This document shows, piece by piece, positions 43,716 through 52,920 of a stretch of 62,136 bases of DNA. The stretch lies in NCBI GenBank assembly GCA_045629845.1, contig JAZQRZ010000212.1:1-62136 (forward strand). Reading direction: 5' to 3'. Origin of the DNA: UBA9715 sp045629845. GTDB taxonomy: Bacteria; Actinomycetota; Coriobacteriia; Coriobacteriales; Eggerthellaceae. The translations under genes and the position numbers were made by a program. The notes beneath the pieces were generated by a model that worked only from the letters and a program-made list of their open reading frames with translations, was not told the origin of the DNA and did no database searches. How positions within the stretch are numbered: position 1 is the stretch's first letter; each line of letters starts with the position of its first letter.

Positions 43716-44798
43716 ATGGCAGACACCAGCATGCGAGAAAAACTTGAAAAGATAATTAGCGCTTACGAAGACCTGCAAGAAAAGATGGGCGATCCCGCCG
43801 TTCTTGCTGATCAGAAGGAATATAACCGCTTGGCTAAGGAATACGCAAACCAGGGCCCCCTTGTTAAGCAGGCTCGTGCATATGTTCAGGCTGAAAACGA
43901 TTTAGCTGAAGCAAAAGAAATGCTAAACGATGCCGACATGAAGGAATTCGCACAGGAAGAAATCGCACGTATCGAAAGCGAGCTTCCTGGCATCGAAGAA
44001 GAAATCAAGTTCATGCTGATTCCGGTCGACCCTGCCGATGAAAAGGACATCATCGTAGAAATCCGCGGTGGTGCTGGCGGCGACGAAGCAAAAATCTTTG
44101 CAGGCGACCTGTTCAAGATGTATGAACGCTTCGCTGGCGAAAAGAAGTGGAAGATTGAACTTTTAGACGTAATGCCTTCCGAAGCAGGTGGCTACAGCGA
44201 AATCTCGTTCAAGGTTAAGGGCGACAAGGTATATTCGTTCATGAAGTTTGAATCGGGCGTACATCGCGTACAGCGCGTACCGAAGACCGAATCCCAGGGT
44301 CGTATTCACACCTCGACCGCTACAGTAGCTGTTTTGCCTGAAGCTGACGAAGTTGAAGTTGAAATCAAGAATGAAGACTTGCGCATCGACGTATATCGCG
44401 CTGGTGGCCCGGGTGGTCAGTGTGTTAACACCACCGACTCAGCTGTGCGTATTACCCACCTTCCCACAGGCCTGGTTGTTCAGTCGCAGGACCAGAAGTC
44501 ACAGCTGCAAAACAAGATTGCCGCTATGGCTGTTCTGCGTGCACGCCTGTATGAAAAGATGCTGGCTGAACAGCGTGAAGCTGAAGGTGCTGAACGTCGT
44601 GCCCAGGTTGGTACAGGCGACCGTTCCGAAAAGATTCGTACCTACAATGGCCCGCAGGATCGCGTAACCGATCACCGCATTGGCTACAACGGTACGTACA
44701 ACGGCGTTCTGCTTGGCAGTGGCGGCAATGGTCTTTCCGAGCTGATTACTGCCCTTCAGGCCGCTGAACGCGCCAAGAAACTGGAACAAGCAGTGTAA
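43716..44798 (+). CDS. prfA: peptide chain release factor 1
   Basis: 360 aa. Reads UAG/UAA. GGQ loop at 233-235 (RAGGPGGQCVN), the methylated Gln being the target of PrmC encoded just downstream. The stop-codon recognition tripeptide is PKT at 189-191 (VQRVPKTESQGR). AGAGGAGG precedes the ATG. prfA and prmC form a pair. Confidence 0.97.
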   Translation: MADTSMREKLEKIISAYEDLQEKMGDPAVLADQKEYNRLAKEYANQGPLVKQARAYVQAENDLAEAKEMLNDADMKEFAQEEIARIESELPGIEEEIKFMLIPVDPADEKDIIVEIRGGAGGDEAKIFAGDLFKMYERFAGEKKWKIELLDVMPSEAGGYSEISFKVKGDKVYSFMKFESGVHRVQRVPKTESQGRIHTSTATVAVLPEADEVEVEIKNEDLRIDVYRAGGPGGQCVNTTDSAVRITHLPTGLVVQSQDQKSQLQNKIAAMAVLRARLYEKMLAEQREAEGAERRAQVGTGDRSEKIRTYNGPQDRVTDHRIGYNGTYNGVLLGSGGNGLSELITALQAAERAKKLEQAV

Positions 44799-44799
44799 A

Positions 44800-44826
44800 G
44801 TAGAAAAGGACCAAGTCCTTTTCTAC
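44800..44826 (+). other. prfA-prmC intercistronic hairpin
   Basis: gtagaaaagga / tccttttctac (11 bp, 5-nt loop) immediately after the prfA stop. No T-run, so it likely modulates read-through or mRNA decay between the two genes. Confidence 0.6.
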
Positions 44827-44848
44827 GCGCTTTATACAGAGGCAATAA

Positions 44849-45814
44849 TTGACCGACGATTTGTGGACAGTTAAACGAATCCTGGAATGGATTGAAGGTT
44901 ACCTTGCTCAGCATGGTGACGATAATCCGCGCGTCTCTGCTCAATGGTTGGTAAGTGAAGCGCTGGGTGTATCGCGCATGCAGCTTTTCTTAGATGCGCA
45001 GCGCCCTCTTTCCGAAGACGAACGTGCAACTCTACGAGACTGGACGCGCAGACGCGGCGCTGGCGAACCTTTGCAATACATTACGGGTGAAGCCGCGTTT
45101 CGCCACATTACCGTTAAAGTGCGTCCTGGCGTACTAATTCCCCGCCCCGAAACCGAAGTATTGGTAAGCGAAGCATTAGCTTTGCTGCCAGCAGCACCAA
45201 AACCCCAAGATGAACTTGATACCAAATTGCTTCGCCAATACGCAGAACTTGGTGGCGATATCGAAGCCGAAAATGTTACCCAAAGCACGAACGAAGCCCT
45301 ACTTGTTGCTGATATCTGCACAGGATCGGGGTGTATCGCCTGCTCAATTGCTGTAGAGCATCCTGCAACTAAGGTAATCGCAACCGATATCTCTCCTGAC
45401 GCAATTTCGCTTTCAAAAGAAAATGTTTCAACACTTAACCTTGTAGAACGCGTTAATGTCATTGCGTGCGACCTTGGCGAAGGAATCGACTCATCGTTAA
45501 TGGGTTCGTTTGATTTAATTGTTTCAAACCCACCCTATATTCCTACCGAAGTCTTGAATGACATTCCTGAAGAGGTATCTGAATTCGAGCCGAAGCTTGC
45601 TCTTGATGGTGGTCCCGACGGACTTGATATTTACCGTCGACTTATCAGCTGGTGTTCAAAAGCACTTAAGTCAGGTGGCGCTTTCGCTTTCGAACTTCAT
45701 GAAACCTGCCTTGATGCTGCTGCAGCCGAAGCTGAACAAGCTGGCTTTAGTGATGTTCGCATCGTTTACGACCTAGCCAATCGACCTCGCATCCTAACTG
45801 GTAAGAAAATGTGA
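44849..45814 (+). CDS. prmC: release factor glutamine N5-methyltransferase
   Basis: 321 aa; methylates the GGQ glutamine of release factors. SAM motif VADICTGSGCIACSIA, NPPYIP active motif (residues about 232-237), and an N-terminal helical domain. TTG start at 44849 with AGAGG upstream. A 30-residue insertion between motif X and I (AAPKPQDELDTKLLRQYAEL) makes it longer than usual. Confidence 0.94.
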   Translation: MTDDLWTVKRILEWIEGYLAQHGDDNPRVSAQWLVSEALGVSRMQLFLDAQRPLSEDERATLRDWTRRRGAGEPLQYITGEAAFRHITVKVRPGVLIPRPETEVLVSEALALLPAAPKPQDELDTKLLRQYAELGGDIEAENVTQSTNEALLVADICTGSGCIACSIAVEHPATKVIATDISPDAISLSKENVSTLNLVERVNVIACDLGEGIDSSLMGSFDLIVSNPPYIPTEVLNDIPEEVSEFEPKLALDGGPDGLDIYRRLISWCSKALKSGGAFAFELHETCLDAAAAEAEQAGFSDVRIVYDLANRPRILTGKKM

Positions 45815-45845
45815 TAAGGATCCCCTTTACTCTTAAGGAGCAAAC

Positions 45846-46472
45846 ATGCTGTTCGTGCTGACTGGAAACATTCAAATTGGCAAAACCCGTTGGCTCGAAA
45901 GCATGATTAGCGAACTACAAGATAAAGGTGTTGCCTCTTATGGCGTCATAGCCCCAGGCGTTTGGATTGACCGACGCAACGACAGCAACCCTTCTTCTTT
46001 TGTTGATGCAAATGGTTTCGAAAAGACAGGCATCGATAACGTTCTGCTGCCCAATCAAACACGAATTCGATTTGCAACACGAAAAGATATCGCGGTAAGT
46101 TCCAATTCGTTCAATGAAAACAACCAAAGTGCCCGTGCCGGATTAGGTTGGCATATTAGCGACAGCGCTATTCAACAAGTCAACAGCCACTTCAAACAGG
46201 TAGAGACCAATATTGCATCAGAAACAAAACCAGCACTCCTTATTGTCGATGAACTTGGCCAGCTAGAACTTGCTCGCGGCGGCGGTTTAACTGAAGCAGT
46301 TTCACTCCTAAAATCGGGCCCCTACCCTGCAGTTCAGCATGTGCTTATTGTTGTTCGCGAAACGCTTCTGCCCCTTTTGGAAGGGAAATTTGATAATTGG
46401 GGTGAAGTAGTTTTAATTGGACCCAACGACGAATCGCGCCAAGCAATCCTTGATGCATTCAAGCTTTCTTAG
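45846..46472 (+). CDS. NTPase of the THEP1-like P-loop group
   Basis: 208 aa. Walker A GNIQIGKT at 7-14 and Walker B-type LLIVDELGQLELARGGG, a pattern shared with nucleoside-triphosphatases of the THEP1 group. The middle is variable. Role unknown. AAGGAG precedes the ATG. It overlaps the ABC ATPase stop by 4 nt in convergent orientation. Confidence 0.72.
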   Translation: MLFVLTGNIQIGKTRWLESMISELQDKGVASYGVIAPGVWIDRRNDSNPSSFVDANGFEKTGIDNVLLPNQTRIRFATRKDIAVSSNSFNENNQSARAGLGWHISDSAIQQVNSHFKQVETNIASETKPALLIVDELGQLELARGGGLTEAVSLLKSGPYPAVQHVLIVVRETLLPLLEGKFDNWGEVVLIGPNDESRQAILDAFKLS

Positions 46473-47260
46473 CTGTGTTCGACTTTATCAATTAAAGGAA
46501 CACACACGCGCACGCGATCATCGTGAAGTGAATTCACCTCGACATCGACATTGTAAATCTTGCTGATTAGCTCGGCCGTAATCGTATCTTTCGGCGAGCC
46601 ATACGCAAGCACATTGCCTTCATGCAATACCAAGGTTTTATCTGCGTATAGGAAAGCCTGGTCTGGCTGATGTGTCGACTGAATAATAGTTAACCTATCT
46701 TGTTTTGCAAGCTGACGCACACACGAAAGCACACGTACGGTGTTGCCGTAATCTAGAGCAGATGTTGGCTCGTCCATGATGATAGTGCTTGCGTTTTGCG
46801 CAAGAGCACGAGCTATCAACACAAGCTGCTGTTCACCGCCCGAAATGCGTGTATACGGGCGTTCAGCAAGAAACGCAATCCCTACGCGTTCAAGCGCTTC
46901 GTAAGCACGATTTACATGAGATTGTCGCGGCGAGAAAAAGGCCCCCGAACCTGCCCCTGAGCTCATAAGCACAACGTCAAGAACAGCGTAATCATAGATT
47001 GGCTTATGCGACTGAGGAATAAAAGCCATCTCGCGAGCACGTTCTTTAATACAAAGCTTACTGATATCTTTTCCATTCACAGTTATCGTGCCTGAATAAG
47101 ATCGATTTAACCCCAATATGCAGCGGAAAAGCGTTGACTTTCCCGTTCCATTCGGGCCAAGCACATTAACCAACGTGCCTTCTTCTACATCGAAAGAAAT
47201 GTCATTCAAGACCTTGTGAGGCCCATACGAAAACCCGAGATGTTCAACACGTACGCTCAT
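46469..47260 (-). CDS. ABC transporter ATP-binding protein (FecE/BtuD type)
   Basis: 263 aa. Walker A GPNGTGKST, signature ISGGEQQLV, Walker B TIIMDEPTSALD and a switch His (STHQPDQ). Belongs to the iron-siderophore/cobalamin/heme importer subgroup. It overlaps the permease by ATGA, so they are coupled. Provides energy for the importer encoded at 47257-50308. Confidence 0.92.
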   Translation of the reverse strand: MSVRVEHLGFSYGPHKVLNDISFDVEEGTLVNVLGPNGTGKSTLFRCILGLNRSYSGTITVNGKDISKLCIKERAREMAFIPQSHKPIYDYAVLDVVLMSSGAGSGAFFSPRQSHVNRAYEALERVGIAFLAERPYTRISGGEQQLVLIARALAQNASTIIMDEPTSALDYGNTVRVLSCVRQLAKQDRLTIIQSTHQPDQAFLYADKTLVLHEGNVLAYGSPKDTITAELISKIYNVDVEVNSLHDDRVRVCVPLIDKVEHS

Positions 47261-48306
47261 CGTCTGCCCTGCCTTGTTATGAGATATAAAAAGAACGGAG
47301 CACCAATAAACGCTGTAAGAATTCCAATAGGTATTTCAGCGGTGGTAAGCAAGCGCGAAACATCATCTACCAGCAAAAGAAATGAAGCCCCCATAAGCAT
47401 ACTTGCTGGCATAAGCTTTCGATAATCACTGCCAATAAGCATGCGAGAAAGATGCGGAATAACCAAGCCAACCCAGCCAATCATGCCTGTAACCGCAACG
47501 CTTGAAGCAGTAACCAGCGTAGCAGCAATAATGATAATCAAGCGCAGGCGCTTCGTATTAACACCCATAGTTGATGCCTCTTCATCGCCCATGGTTAAAA
47601 TATTAATGCGCCAACGCAAGACAAACAGCGTCACCAGACCCGCAGCCATAGGAACAATTACCATGGTAATATCTGCTGGCTTTGCACTCGTTAAGCTGCC
47701 CATAAGCCAGTAAGTAATAGCTGGCAACTGATCAGTTGGGTCTGCCACAAGCTTGGTAAAAGATACCCCCGCAGAGAACAAAGAACTAACCATAACACCA
47801 GCCAGCACAACGGTAAGTACTTGATTTCCTCGAGATGCCTGAGCAACTACCACAACAAGCAAAACAGTAATAATCGAGAAGCAAAAGGCCATGACTGAAA
47901 CGCCAAAAGCGCCAAATCCGATAAGGATAGCCACCGCTGCGCCAAATGCTGCACCTTGTGAGGCCCCAAGAATATCAGGCGATACAAGAGGATTTTGAAA
48001 TGTGCCCTGATAGGCAGCACCAGCCGCCGACAAACAGCACCCTACCAACATAGCAAGAATCACACGCGGCAGGCGCACGTTAAAGAAGATAAGCGCTTCT
48101 TGGTTGGTCCAGAATTCATTGATTGGTGCAACAGTGCCAACCAACATGCCTACAACCTTATCAGGGCTAATAGGATATCTCCCCACAAGAAACGATAAAA
48201 CCCCTAGCACCACAAGAATGATGCCCAAGCCAACAAGAATGATATTTGCTTTGCGATTGCGATGAACAGGTACGCTTCTCGCTTTATCTAATGTTTTGCT
48301 ACACAT
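47257..48306 (-). CDS. FecCD-type ABC transporter permease
   Basis: 349 aa if ATG 48306 is used; the frame is open to 48375 and the upstream part is basic. About ten helices. Family sequence: VRLPRVILAMLVGCCLSAAGAAYQG, LVSPDILGASQGAAFG, GWVGLVIPHLSRMLIG. Imports siderophores, heme, cobalamin or other metal chelates. The start is uncertain because no ribosome site is visible at either choice; it lies 16 nt after the DUF364 gene. Confidence 0.88.
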   Translation of the reverse strand: MCSKTLDKARSVPVHRNRKANIILVGLGIILVVLGVLSFLVGRYPISPDKVVGMLVGTVAPINEFWTNQEALIFFNVRLPRVILAMLVGCCLSAAGAAYQGTFQNPLVSPDILGASQGAAFGAAVAILIGFGAFGVSVMAFCFSIITVLLVVVVAQASRGNQVLTVVLAGVMVSSLFSAGVSFTKLVADPTDQLPAITYWLMGSLTSAKPADITMVIVPMAAGLVTLFVLRWRINILTMGDEEASTMGVNTKRLRLIIIIAATLVTASSVAVTGMIGWVGLVIPHLSRMLIGSDYRKLMPASMLMGASFLLLVDDVSRLLTTAEIPIGILTAFIGAPFFLYLITRQGRR

Positions 48307-48322
48307 AGGCTTTTGGCGATAG

Positions 48323-49105
48323 CTATGCCCGAATTGAACACATCTGAAGAGCTTCACCAAAGAACTGACCCGCACCTGTCTTTACAGCAAAGCGCGTCTT
48401 TTCAGGATCAGCAACTACGCTGCCAGCCAGCATATCAACACCATAGTCAAACAGCTGAGGTGACAAAACAACCGAGGGGCCTACCAGGATGGTGGTTACG
48501 CCTTCTGCAAGCGTTAAAAGACGCGGCGCCGTCTTATTGATGATAGTTACCCCTGTCATAAATAGATAATCCTGTTCAGGAATGATATATTCACAAGCTG
48601 GATCGGGTAAATCTTCTTCGCGCGGCTTTCTTTCAAGAACAGTTAAATCTGCGTACTCTGAAATGCGCTCAACATGCGGGAAATGCCCAATTACCGTTAC
48701 CTTAGCATTGCCCTTTGCCGCAATTTCAGGGCGATAAAGCTCGAAAGCATCAATCTTGCGAATGGTGCCATCAGGAAGATCAATCTTTTCGTCGTATGAT
48801 GCACCAAGCTTGTCGATTAGTTCTGGCCGTGCATACCAAGCATTTAGCGCCGCCACACCAAGTGAAGCCTCTTCAAAGCACCACGATTTAGCAAGTTTCG
48901 CAGCTTCACGAAGCTGTAAGCCAAGCAAATCACGCTTGTCCGTCCGCTTCGAACCCCCACTCGTTGAAAACGAAACGCCCATACCGCATTCTGCTTCAAG
49001 ATATGACCAATGGGTTCCAAGACAGTAGTCGGTTACTTCAATTCCTTCTGGTACGCCATCAATAAGTGCGTCATAGAACTTCCAAGGCGACTTTGCCTGA
49101 GTCAT
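48323..49105 (-). CDS. DUF4213/DUF364 protein, putative heavy-metal/chelate-binding
   Basis: 260 aa from ATG 49105 (GGGGAG upstream). N-terminal DUF4213-type part (YDALIDGVPEG, THWSYLEAECGMGVSFS) and C-terminal DUF364 part (AKVTVIGHFPHVERI, YLFMTGVTIINKTAPRLL, LVGPSVVLSPQLFDYGVDMLAG). DUF364 proteins are annotated as putative heavy-metal chelation domains and recur next to FecCD-type importers. It lies between the binding protein and the permease, so a role in handling the imported metal or cofactor is likely; no mechanism is established. Confidence 0.85.
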   Translation of the reverse strand: MTQAKSPWKFYDALIDGVPEGIEVTDYCLGTHWSYLEAECGMGVSFSTSGGSKRTDKRDLLGLQLREAAKLAKSWCFEEASLGVAALNAWYARPELIDKLGASYDEKIDLPDGTIRKIDAFELYRPEIAAKGNAKVTVIGHFPHVERISEYADLTVLERKPREEDLPDPACEYIIPEQDYLFMTGVTIINKTAPRLLTLAEGVTTILVGPSVVLSPQLFDYGVDMLAGSVVADPEKTRFAVKTGAGQFFGEALQMCSIRA

Positions 49106-49130
49106 GATTTCTCCCCTCATTTTTAAAGAA

Positions 49131-49154
49131 CCTCGCCCTCAAAGGAGGGCGAGG
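49131..49154 (-). terminator. internal terminator/attenuator after the binding-protein gene
   Basis: cctcgccctc / gagggcgagg (10 bp, 4-nt loop), then TTCTTTAAAAA on the minus strand. Located between the binding-protein gene and the DUF364 gene, so it would favour high levels of the binding protein relative to the rest. Confidence 0.75.
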
Positions 49155-49171
49155 CGAAATAATCGTCGAAC

Positions 49172-50308
49172 TTAGTTCTTAGGTACAGAGTTAGCAATAA
49201 GCTTGTTGCACTCTTCGTCGGTCAGGTTGTAACCATAGAAAGTCTTGTAGTAGTTCTTGGTAACGTCAGCAATGCTATCGGTGAACTTATCGGGATAGCA
49301 CAGACGCGCAAACCACTGATAGCCAAGCACCTGGTTAACGCCCGGAGGCGACGAAAGCCAATTATATGGCTCGCCCGGAACGGCATAATAATTACCGCTG
49401 GAAATCGCAGTAAGCGACTGCCACGTAGCATCGCTACCAACCGTATCATAAATGCTGTCTGGCGCAAAAACGATCATAGCCGGGTTCCAAAGAGCAATCT
49501 GTTCGAAGCTGGTTTCGTTCCCCAAGCCAGAACCAGCTGCCTTTTCAACAACGGCAACATTATCAGCAACAGCATCGACAACTGTGCCCTGGAAGGAGCC
49601 TTTTGCCATAACATTCAGCCCTGCATCGCCAAGAAGATACAGAACCTTTACGCGGTCAGACTCGGGAATCTTTGCAACGATTTCATCGGTAGCCTTTACG
49701 TTCTTGCTGCAATAATCAGCAAGTTCCTTGGCACGATCCTGGACACCCAAAATTTCACCAAGCTGCAGATACGCCTGGTCATAGGTGTTATACGTTGCTT
49801 CAATATGAATGCATGGAATACCAATCGATTCCTGAATGCTGTCCATATCCTCGACAATGGTCTTCTTTGCTTCCCCAATATCAATGATGACCTGAGGGTT
49901 GGCGTTAGCGACTGCTTCCTTATTGAAGTCGCCCTTACCGCCATAAATCTGGCCAAACACAGGTAGGCTGGTCAAATCGGTAGCCACATACTTGATTTCA
50001 GCTTCAGACGCCTTATTGGAAAGACCCACCAACTTTTCGGGAGCCAGCGTAAGCATTGCCATCTGGGAAATCGGGCCAGAAATAGCAACGCGATCAATCT
50101 TTGCCGGCAATTCAACAGTGCGACCTGCAGAATCAGTAAACATCACCGTATCACTTGAAGATGCGCTGCTTGATGCACCGCTTGCAGCCTGGGAACTGGA
50201 TGCGGAGCTACTTGTGCCCCCCGAGTTGCATCCTGCTAGACCCAGTACGACTGCACAGCACAGCGCTATGCATGCGAGGGCCACCCCTTTCATACTCACA
50301 CGCTTCAT
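49172..50308 (-). CDS. ABC transporter substrate-binding lipoprotein (FepB/BtuF-like)
   Basis: 378 aa. Lipobox GLAGC with Cys27, then a Ser/Ala linker as in the other lipoprotein of this window. The mature part is a helical-backbone binding protein: FTDSAGRTVELPAKIDRVAI, VIIDIGEAKKTIVEDMDSIQ, GNYYAVPGEPYNWLSSPPGV. Ligand unknown; metal chelate, corrinoid or oxoanion. AAGGAGGAAGG precedes the ATG. First gene of the operon; a dyad lies 29 nt upstream of it. Confidence 0.9.
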   Translation of the reverse strand: MKRVSMKGVALACIALCCAVVLGLAGCNSGGTSSSASSSQAASGASSSASSSDTVMFTDSAGRTVELPAKIDRVAISGPISQMAMLTLAPEKLVGLSNKASEAEIKYVATDLTSLPVFGQIYGGKGDFNKEAVANANPQVIIDIGEAKKTIVEDMDSIQESIGIPCIHIEATYNTYDQAYLQLGEILGVQDRAKELADYCSKNVKATDEIVAKIPESDRVKVLYLLGDAGLNVMAKGSFQGTVVDAVADNVAVVEKAAGSGLGNETSFEQIALWNPAMIVFAPDSIYDTVGSDATWQSLTAISSGNYYAVPGEPYNWLSSPPGVNQVLGYQWFARLCYPDKFTDSIADVTKNYYKTFYGYNLTDEECNKLIANSVPKN

Positions 50309-50336
50309 CCTTCCTCCTTTTGAAGAATTAATCTCT

Positions 50337-50361
50337 ATCGCGAATCATCCTCGTTCGCGAT
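50337..50361. promoter_or_regulatory. dyad operator candidate upstream of ABC importer operon
   Basis: atcgcgaa / ttcgcgat, 8-bp arms, 9-nt centre. A third half-site ttcgcg lies at 50380-50385. It is placed between the promoter region and the binding-protein start, where a metal- or ligand-responsive repressor could act. The motif does not match Fur or DtxR boxes closely. Confidence 0.5.
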
Positions 50362-50475
50362 TAGTCATAGTAATGCTTATTCGCGTTTCTGTATAGTTTC
50401 AATCGTAAATAATTAAAGATATTTCGATTCAAATGAAGACGATAAGAAATATGATCTCTTGTCCACCTAAAAAAA

Positions 50476-50495
50476 GAGCCACCCGAAGGTGGCTC
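50476..50495 (-). terminator. intrinsic terminator of trxA
   Basis: gagccacc / ggtggctc, 4-nt loop, then T7 on the minus strand, 30 nt after the stop. Confidence 0.93.
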
Positions 50496-50524
50496 GATTT
50501 AGCGCTTGAAGTGCAAACTTAATA

Positions 50525-50833
50525 CTAGTCAAACAGCTTCATGATGTTTTCTTTAGGCTGTGCACCCAGCGTCTGTGCAGTAGGCTGACCACCCTTGAAA
50601 ACAATGAAGGTTGGAATGCTCATAACGCCATACTTCTGAGCGATATCCATGTTTTCATCGATATCAATCTTATAAACCTTAGCACTAGCGCCCTTTTCAG
50701 CTGCAACTTCATCGATAACAGGGGCCATCATCTTGCAAGGGCCGCACCACGTTGCAAAAAAGTCAACGAGAACTGGCTCGGTTGCGTCGAGCACCTTTGC
50801 TTGCCAATCAGCGGAATTAATTTGTTCAGTCAT
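50525..50833 (-). CDS. trxA: thioredoxin
   Basis: 102 aa from ATG 50833 with AGGAGG upstream. Active site ATWCGPCKMM, Cys30 and Cys33, cis-Pro in SIPTF. General cytoplasmic disulfide reductase. An in-frame start 36 bases upstream is ruled out because the ribosome site lies between the two. Confidence 0.96.
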   Translation of the reverse strand: MTEQINSADWQAKVLDATEPVLVDFFATWCGPCKMMAPVIDEVAAEKGASAKVYKIDIDENMDIAQKYGVMSIPTFIVFKGGQPTAQTLGAQPKENIMKLFD

Positions 50834-50937
50834 AGTTTTACCTCCTAGGTAGTCTTTCTTGTCGCCCATTGTAGCGAAGAGATATGGAGAAGAGGTATCA
50901 CGTTATAAAGTTGTGGAAAAAAGTCGAGGATATAAAA

Positions 50938-50972
50938 AGGCTGAGGAGCCTTCGAGCGAAGCTCCTCAGCCT
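50938..50972 (-). terminator. intrinsic terminator of thrS
   Basis: aggctgaggagc / gctcctcagcct (12 bp) with a partly paired 11-nt centre, then TTTTT on the minus strand, 22 nt after the thrS stop. Confidence 0.93.
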
Positions 50973-50994
50973 ATCGGTTCATCTACTAATTGAT

Positions 50995-52908
50995 TTAGAC
51001 AACTGCGTCAGCGAGCAGGTCAACCATCTGCTGAACTGGCCAAGTACCCAAATCGCCTTCCGTACGCTCGCGAACAGAAATGGTTCCGTCTTCAACTTCC
51101 TTGTCGCCAAGAACAATCATGTACGGAACCTTCTGCGCCTGAGCTTTTGCAACCTTTACGCGCATAGGTTCGTTCTGCTCGTACACTTCAACACGACCGC
51201 CCACATCGTTCAGCTTGTGCGCAAGCTCGTAAGCAGCATCCTTATGGCGATCAGCAATCGGCAGGATGACAGCCTGCGTAGGAGCCAACCACAGCGGCAG
51301 CGAACCAGCATAGTGTTCAATCAAGATGCCCAAGAAGCGCTCGATTGAACCGAAGAGCGCGCGATGCAGCATGTAAGGACGCTCTTCAGTGTTGTCGGCC
51401 GTACGATAGGTAATGTCAAAGCGCTCGGGCAGGTTGAAGTCGACCTGAACCGTCGAGCACTGCCACATACGACCAATAGCATCGCGAACCTTGATATCGA
51501 TCTTCGGGCCATAGAAAGCGCCATCGCCAGGATTGATCTCGTAAACAAGACCGCGGGTTTCGCATGCTTCCTTCAAAGCACTTTCTGCGTATTCCCACAT
51601 TTCGTCAGAGCCAATAGACTTGGCTGGGCGCGTAGAAATCTCGGCTTCATATTCAAAGCCAAATTCCTTCATGATGTTGTCAGCAAGGTCAAGAATTGCA
51701 ACAACTTCTTCGACAACCTGATCCTTGCGGCAGAACACATGAGCATCGTCCTGCGTAAAACCACGAGCGCGCATAAGACCGTGTACAACACCTGACATTT
51801 CGTGACGGTATACCGTACCAAATTCGAAGTAACGTACAGGCAAATCGCGATACGAATGAACATCATTGCGATACAGCATTACATGACCCGGGCAGTTCAT
51901 GGGCTTCACACCATATTCGCTGTAGCGCGGCTGATCATCAGTACCTTCATTGATGTTGAAGAAGTACATGTTCTCGTGGTAGAAGTCGTAATGACCACTG
52001 GTCTTCCACACGTCAGCCTTATAAATATGCGGCGTAATAACTTCTTCGTAGCCACGACGATACAGTTCCTTACGCAACCATTCCTGCATGGTACGAATAA
52101 TGCGAGCACCCTTCGGAAGATACAGCGGCAGACCAACGCCTGCCAGGTCATCCATCATGAAGATACCCAGTTCACGACCAAGCTTGCGGTGGTCGCGTTT
52201 TTCAGCTTCTTCCAAATTGTGCAGGTATTCTTCAAGTTCTGCTTTCTTAAAGAAAGCCGTGCCATACAAACGCTGCAGCTGTTCACGTTCAGCATCGCCG
52301 CGCCAGTAGGCGCCAGCAATCTTCTGCAGCTTAAACGCGGGCACCTTGCCTGTGTTGGGCAGGTGCGGACCACGGCACAAATCGGTAAAGCTACCAATCG
52401 TATACGTGGTAATAGGTTCGTCTTCAGGTAGTTCGTTAATCAGTTCAACCTTGAAGGGCTGATCTGCGAACATTTCAAGAGCTTCTGCACGCGAAACAAC
52501 CTTGCGTTCAAACGGCTTTGCTTCTGCCACGATTTCAGCCATACGGGCTTCAATTGCTTCGAAGTCGTCGCTAGAAAGCGTACGGTCAAGCATAACGTCG
52601 TAGTAGAAGCCATTTTCGATTGCAGGACCAACACCAAACTTCACATCGCCGTATAAATCGACGAGTGCAGCAGCCATGACATGCGCTGTTGAATGACGAA
52701 GCAGTTCAAGCGCCTCTTCACTTTTGTTGGTAACAATAGAAACCTGGTCGCCATCGTTAACTTCACGGCTTAAATCAACAAGATCGCCGTTAATAACGCC
52801 GCCGAGAGCGGCTTTGGCTAGACCAGAACCGATGGAAGCTGCAACATCAGCAACCGTCGCGCCAGATTCGAGTTCCTTGATAGAACCATCAGGCAAAACA
52901 ACATTCAT
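50995..52908 (-). CDS. thrS: threonyl-tRNA synthetase
   Basis: 637 aa from ATG 52908 (AAAGGA upstream). Full architecture: TGS domain 1-60, editing domain with HSTAHVMAAAL, class II catalytic core with motif 2 FRHE-type sequence (YRHEMSGVVHGLMRARGFTQ) and the C-terminal anticodon-binding domain (VRVKVAKAQAQKVPYMIVLG). The editing site His pair of HxxxH is present, so mischarged Ser is expected to be cleared. The leader contains two anticodon-arm mimics, pointing to autoregulation. Confidence 0.97.
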   Translation of the reverse strand: MNVVLPDGSIKELESGATVADVAASIGSGLAKAALGGVINGDLVDLSREVNDGDQVSIVTNKSEEALELLRHSTAHVMAAALVDLYGDVKFGVGPAIENGFYYDVMLDRTLSSDDFEAIEARMAEIVAEAKPFERKVVSRAEALEMFADQPFKVELINELPEDEPITTYTIGSFTDLCRGPHLPNTGKVPAFKLQKIAGAYWRGDAEREQLQRLYGTAFFKKAELEEYLHNLEEAEKRDHRKLGRELGIFMMDDLAGVGLPLYLPKGARIIRTMQEWLRKELYRRGYEEVITPHIYKADVWKTSGHYDFYHENMYFFNINEGTDDQPRYSEYGVKPMNCPGHVMLYRNDVHSYRDLPVRYFEFGTVYRHEMSGVVHGLMRARGFTQDDAHVFCRKDQVVEEVVAILDLADNIMKEFGFEYEAEISTRPAKSIGSDEMWEYAESALKEACETRGLVYEINPGDGAFYGPKIDIKVRDAIGRMWQCSTVQVDFNLPERFDITYRTADNTEERPYMLHRALFGSIERFLGILIEHYAGSLPLWLAPTQAVILPIADRHKDAAYELAHKLNDVGGRVEVYEQNEPMRVKVAKAQAQKVPYMIVLGDKEVEDGTISVRERTEGDLGTWPVQQMVDLLADAVV

Positions 52909-52920
52909 AACTCGTTCCTT

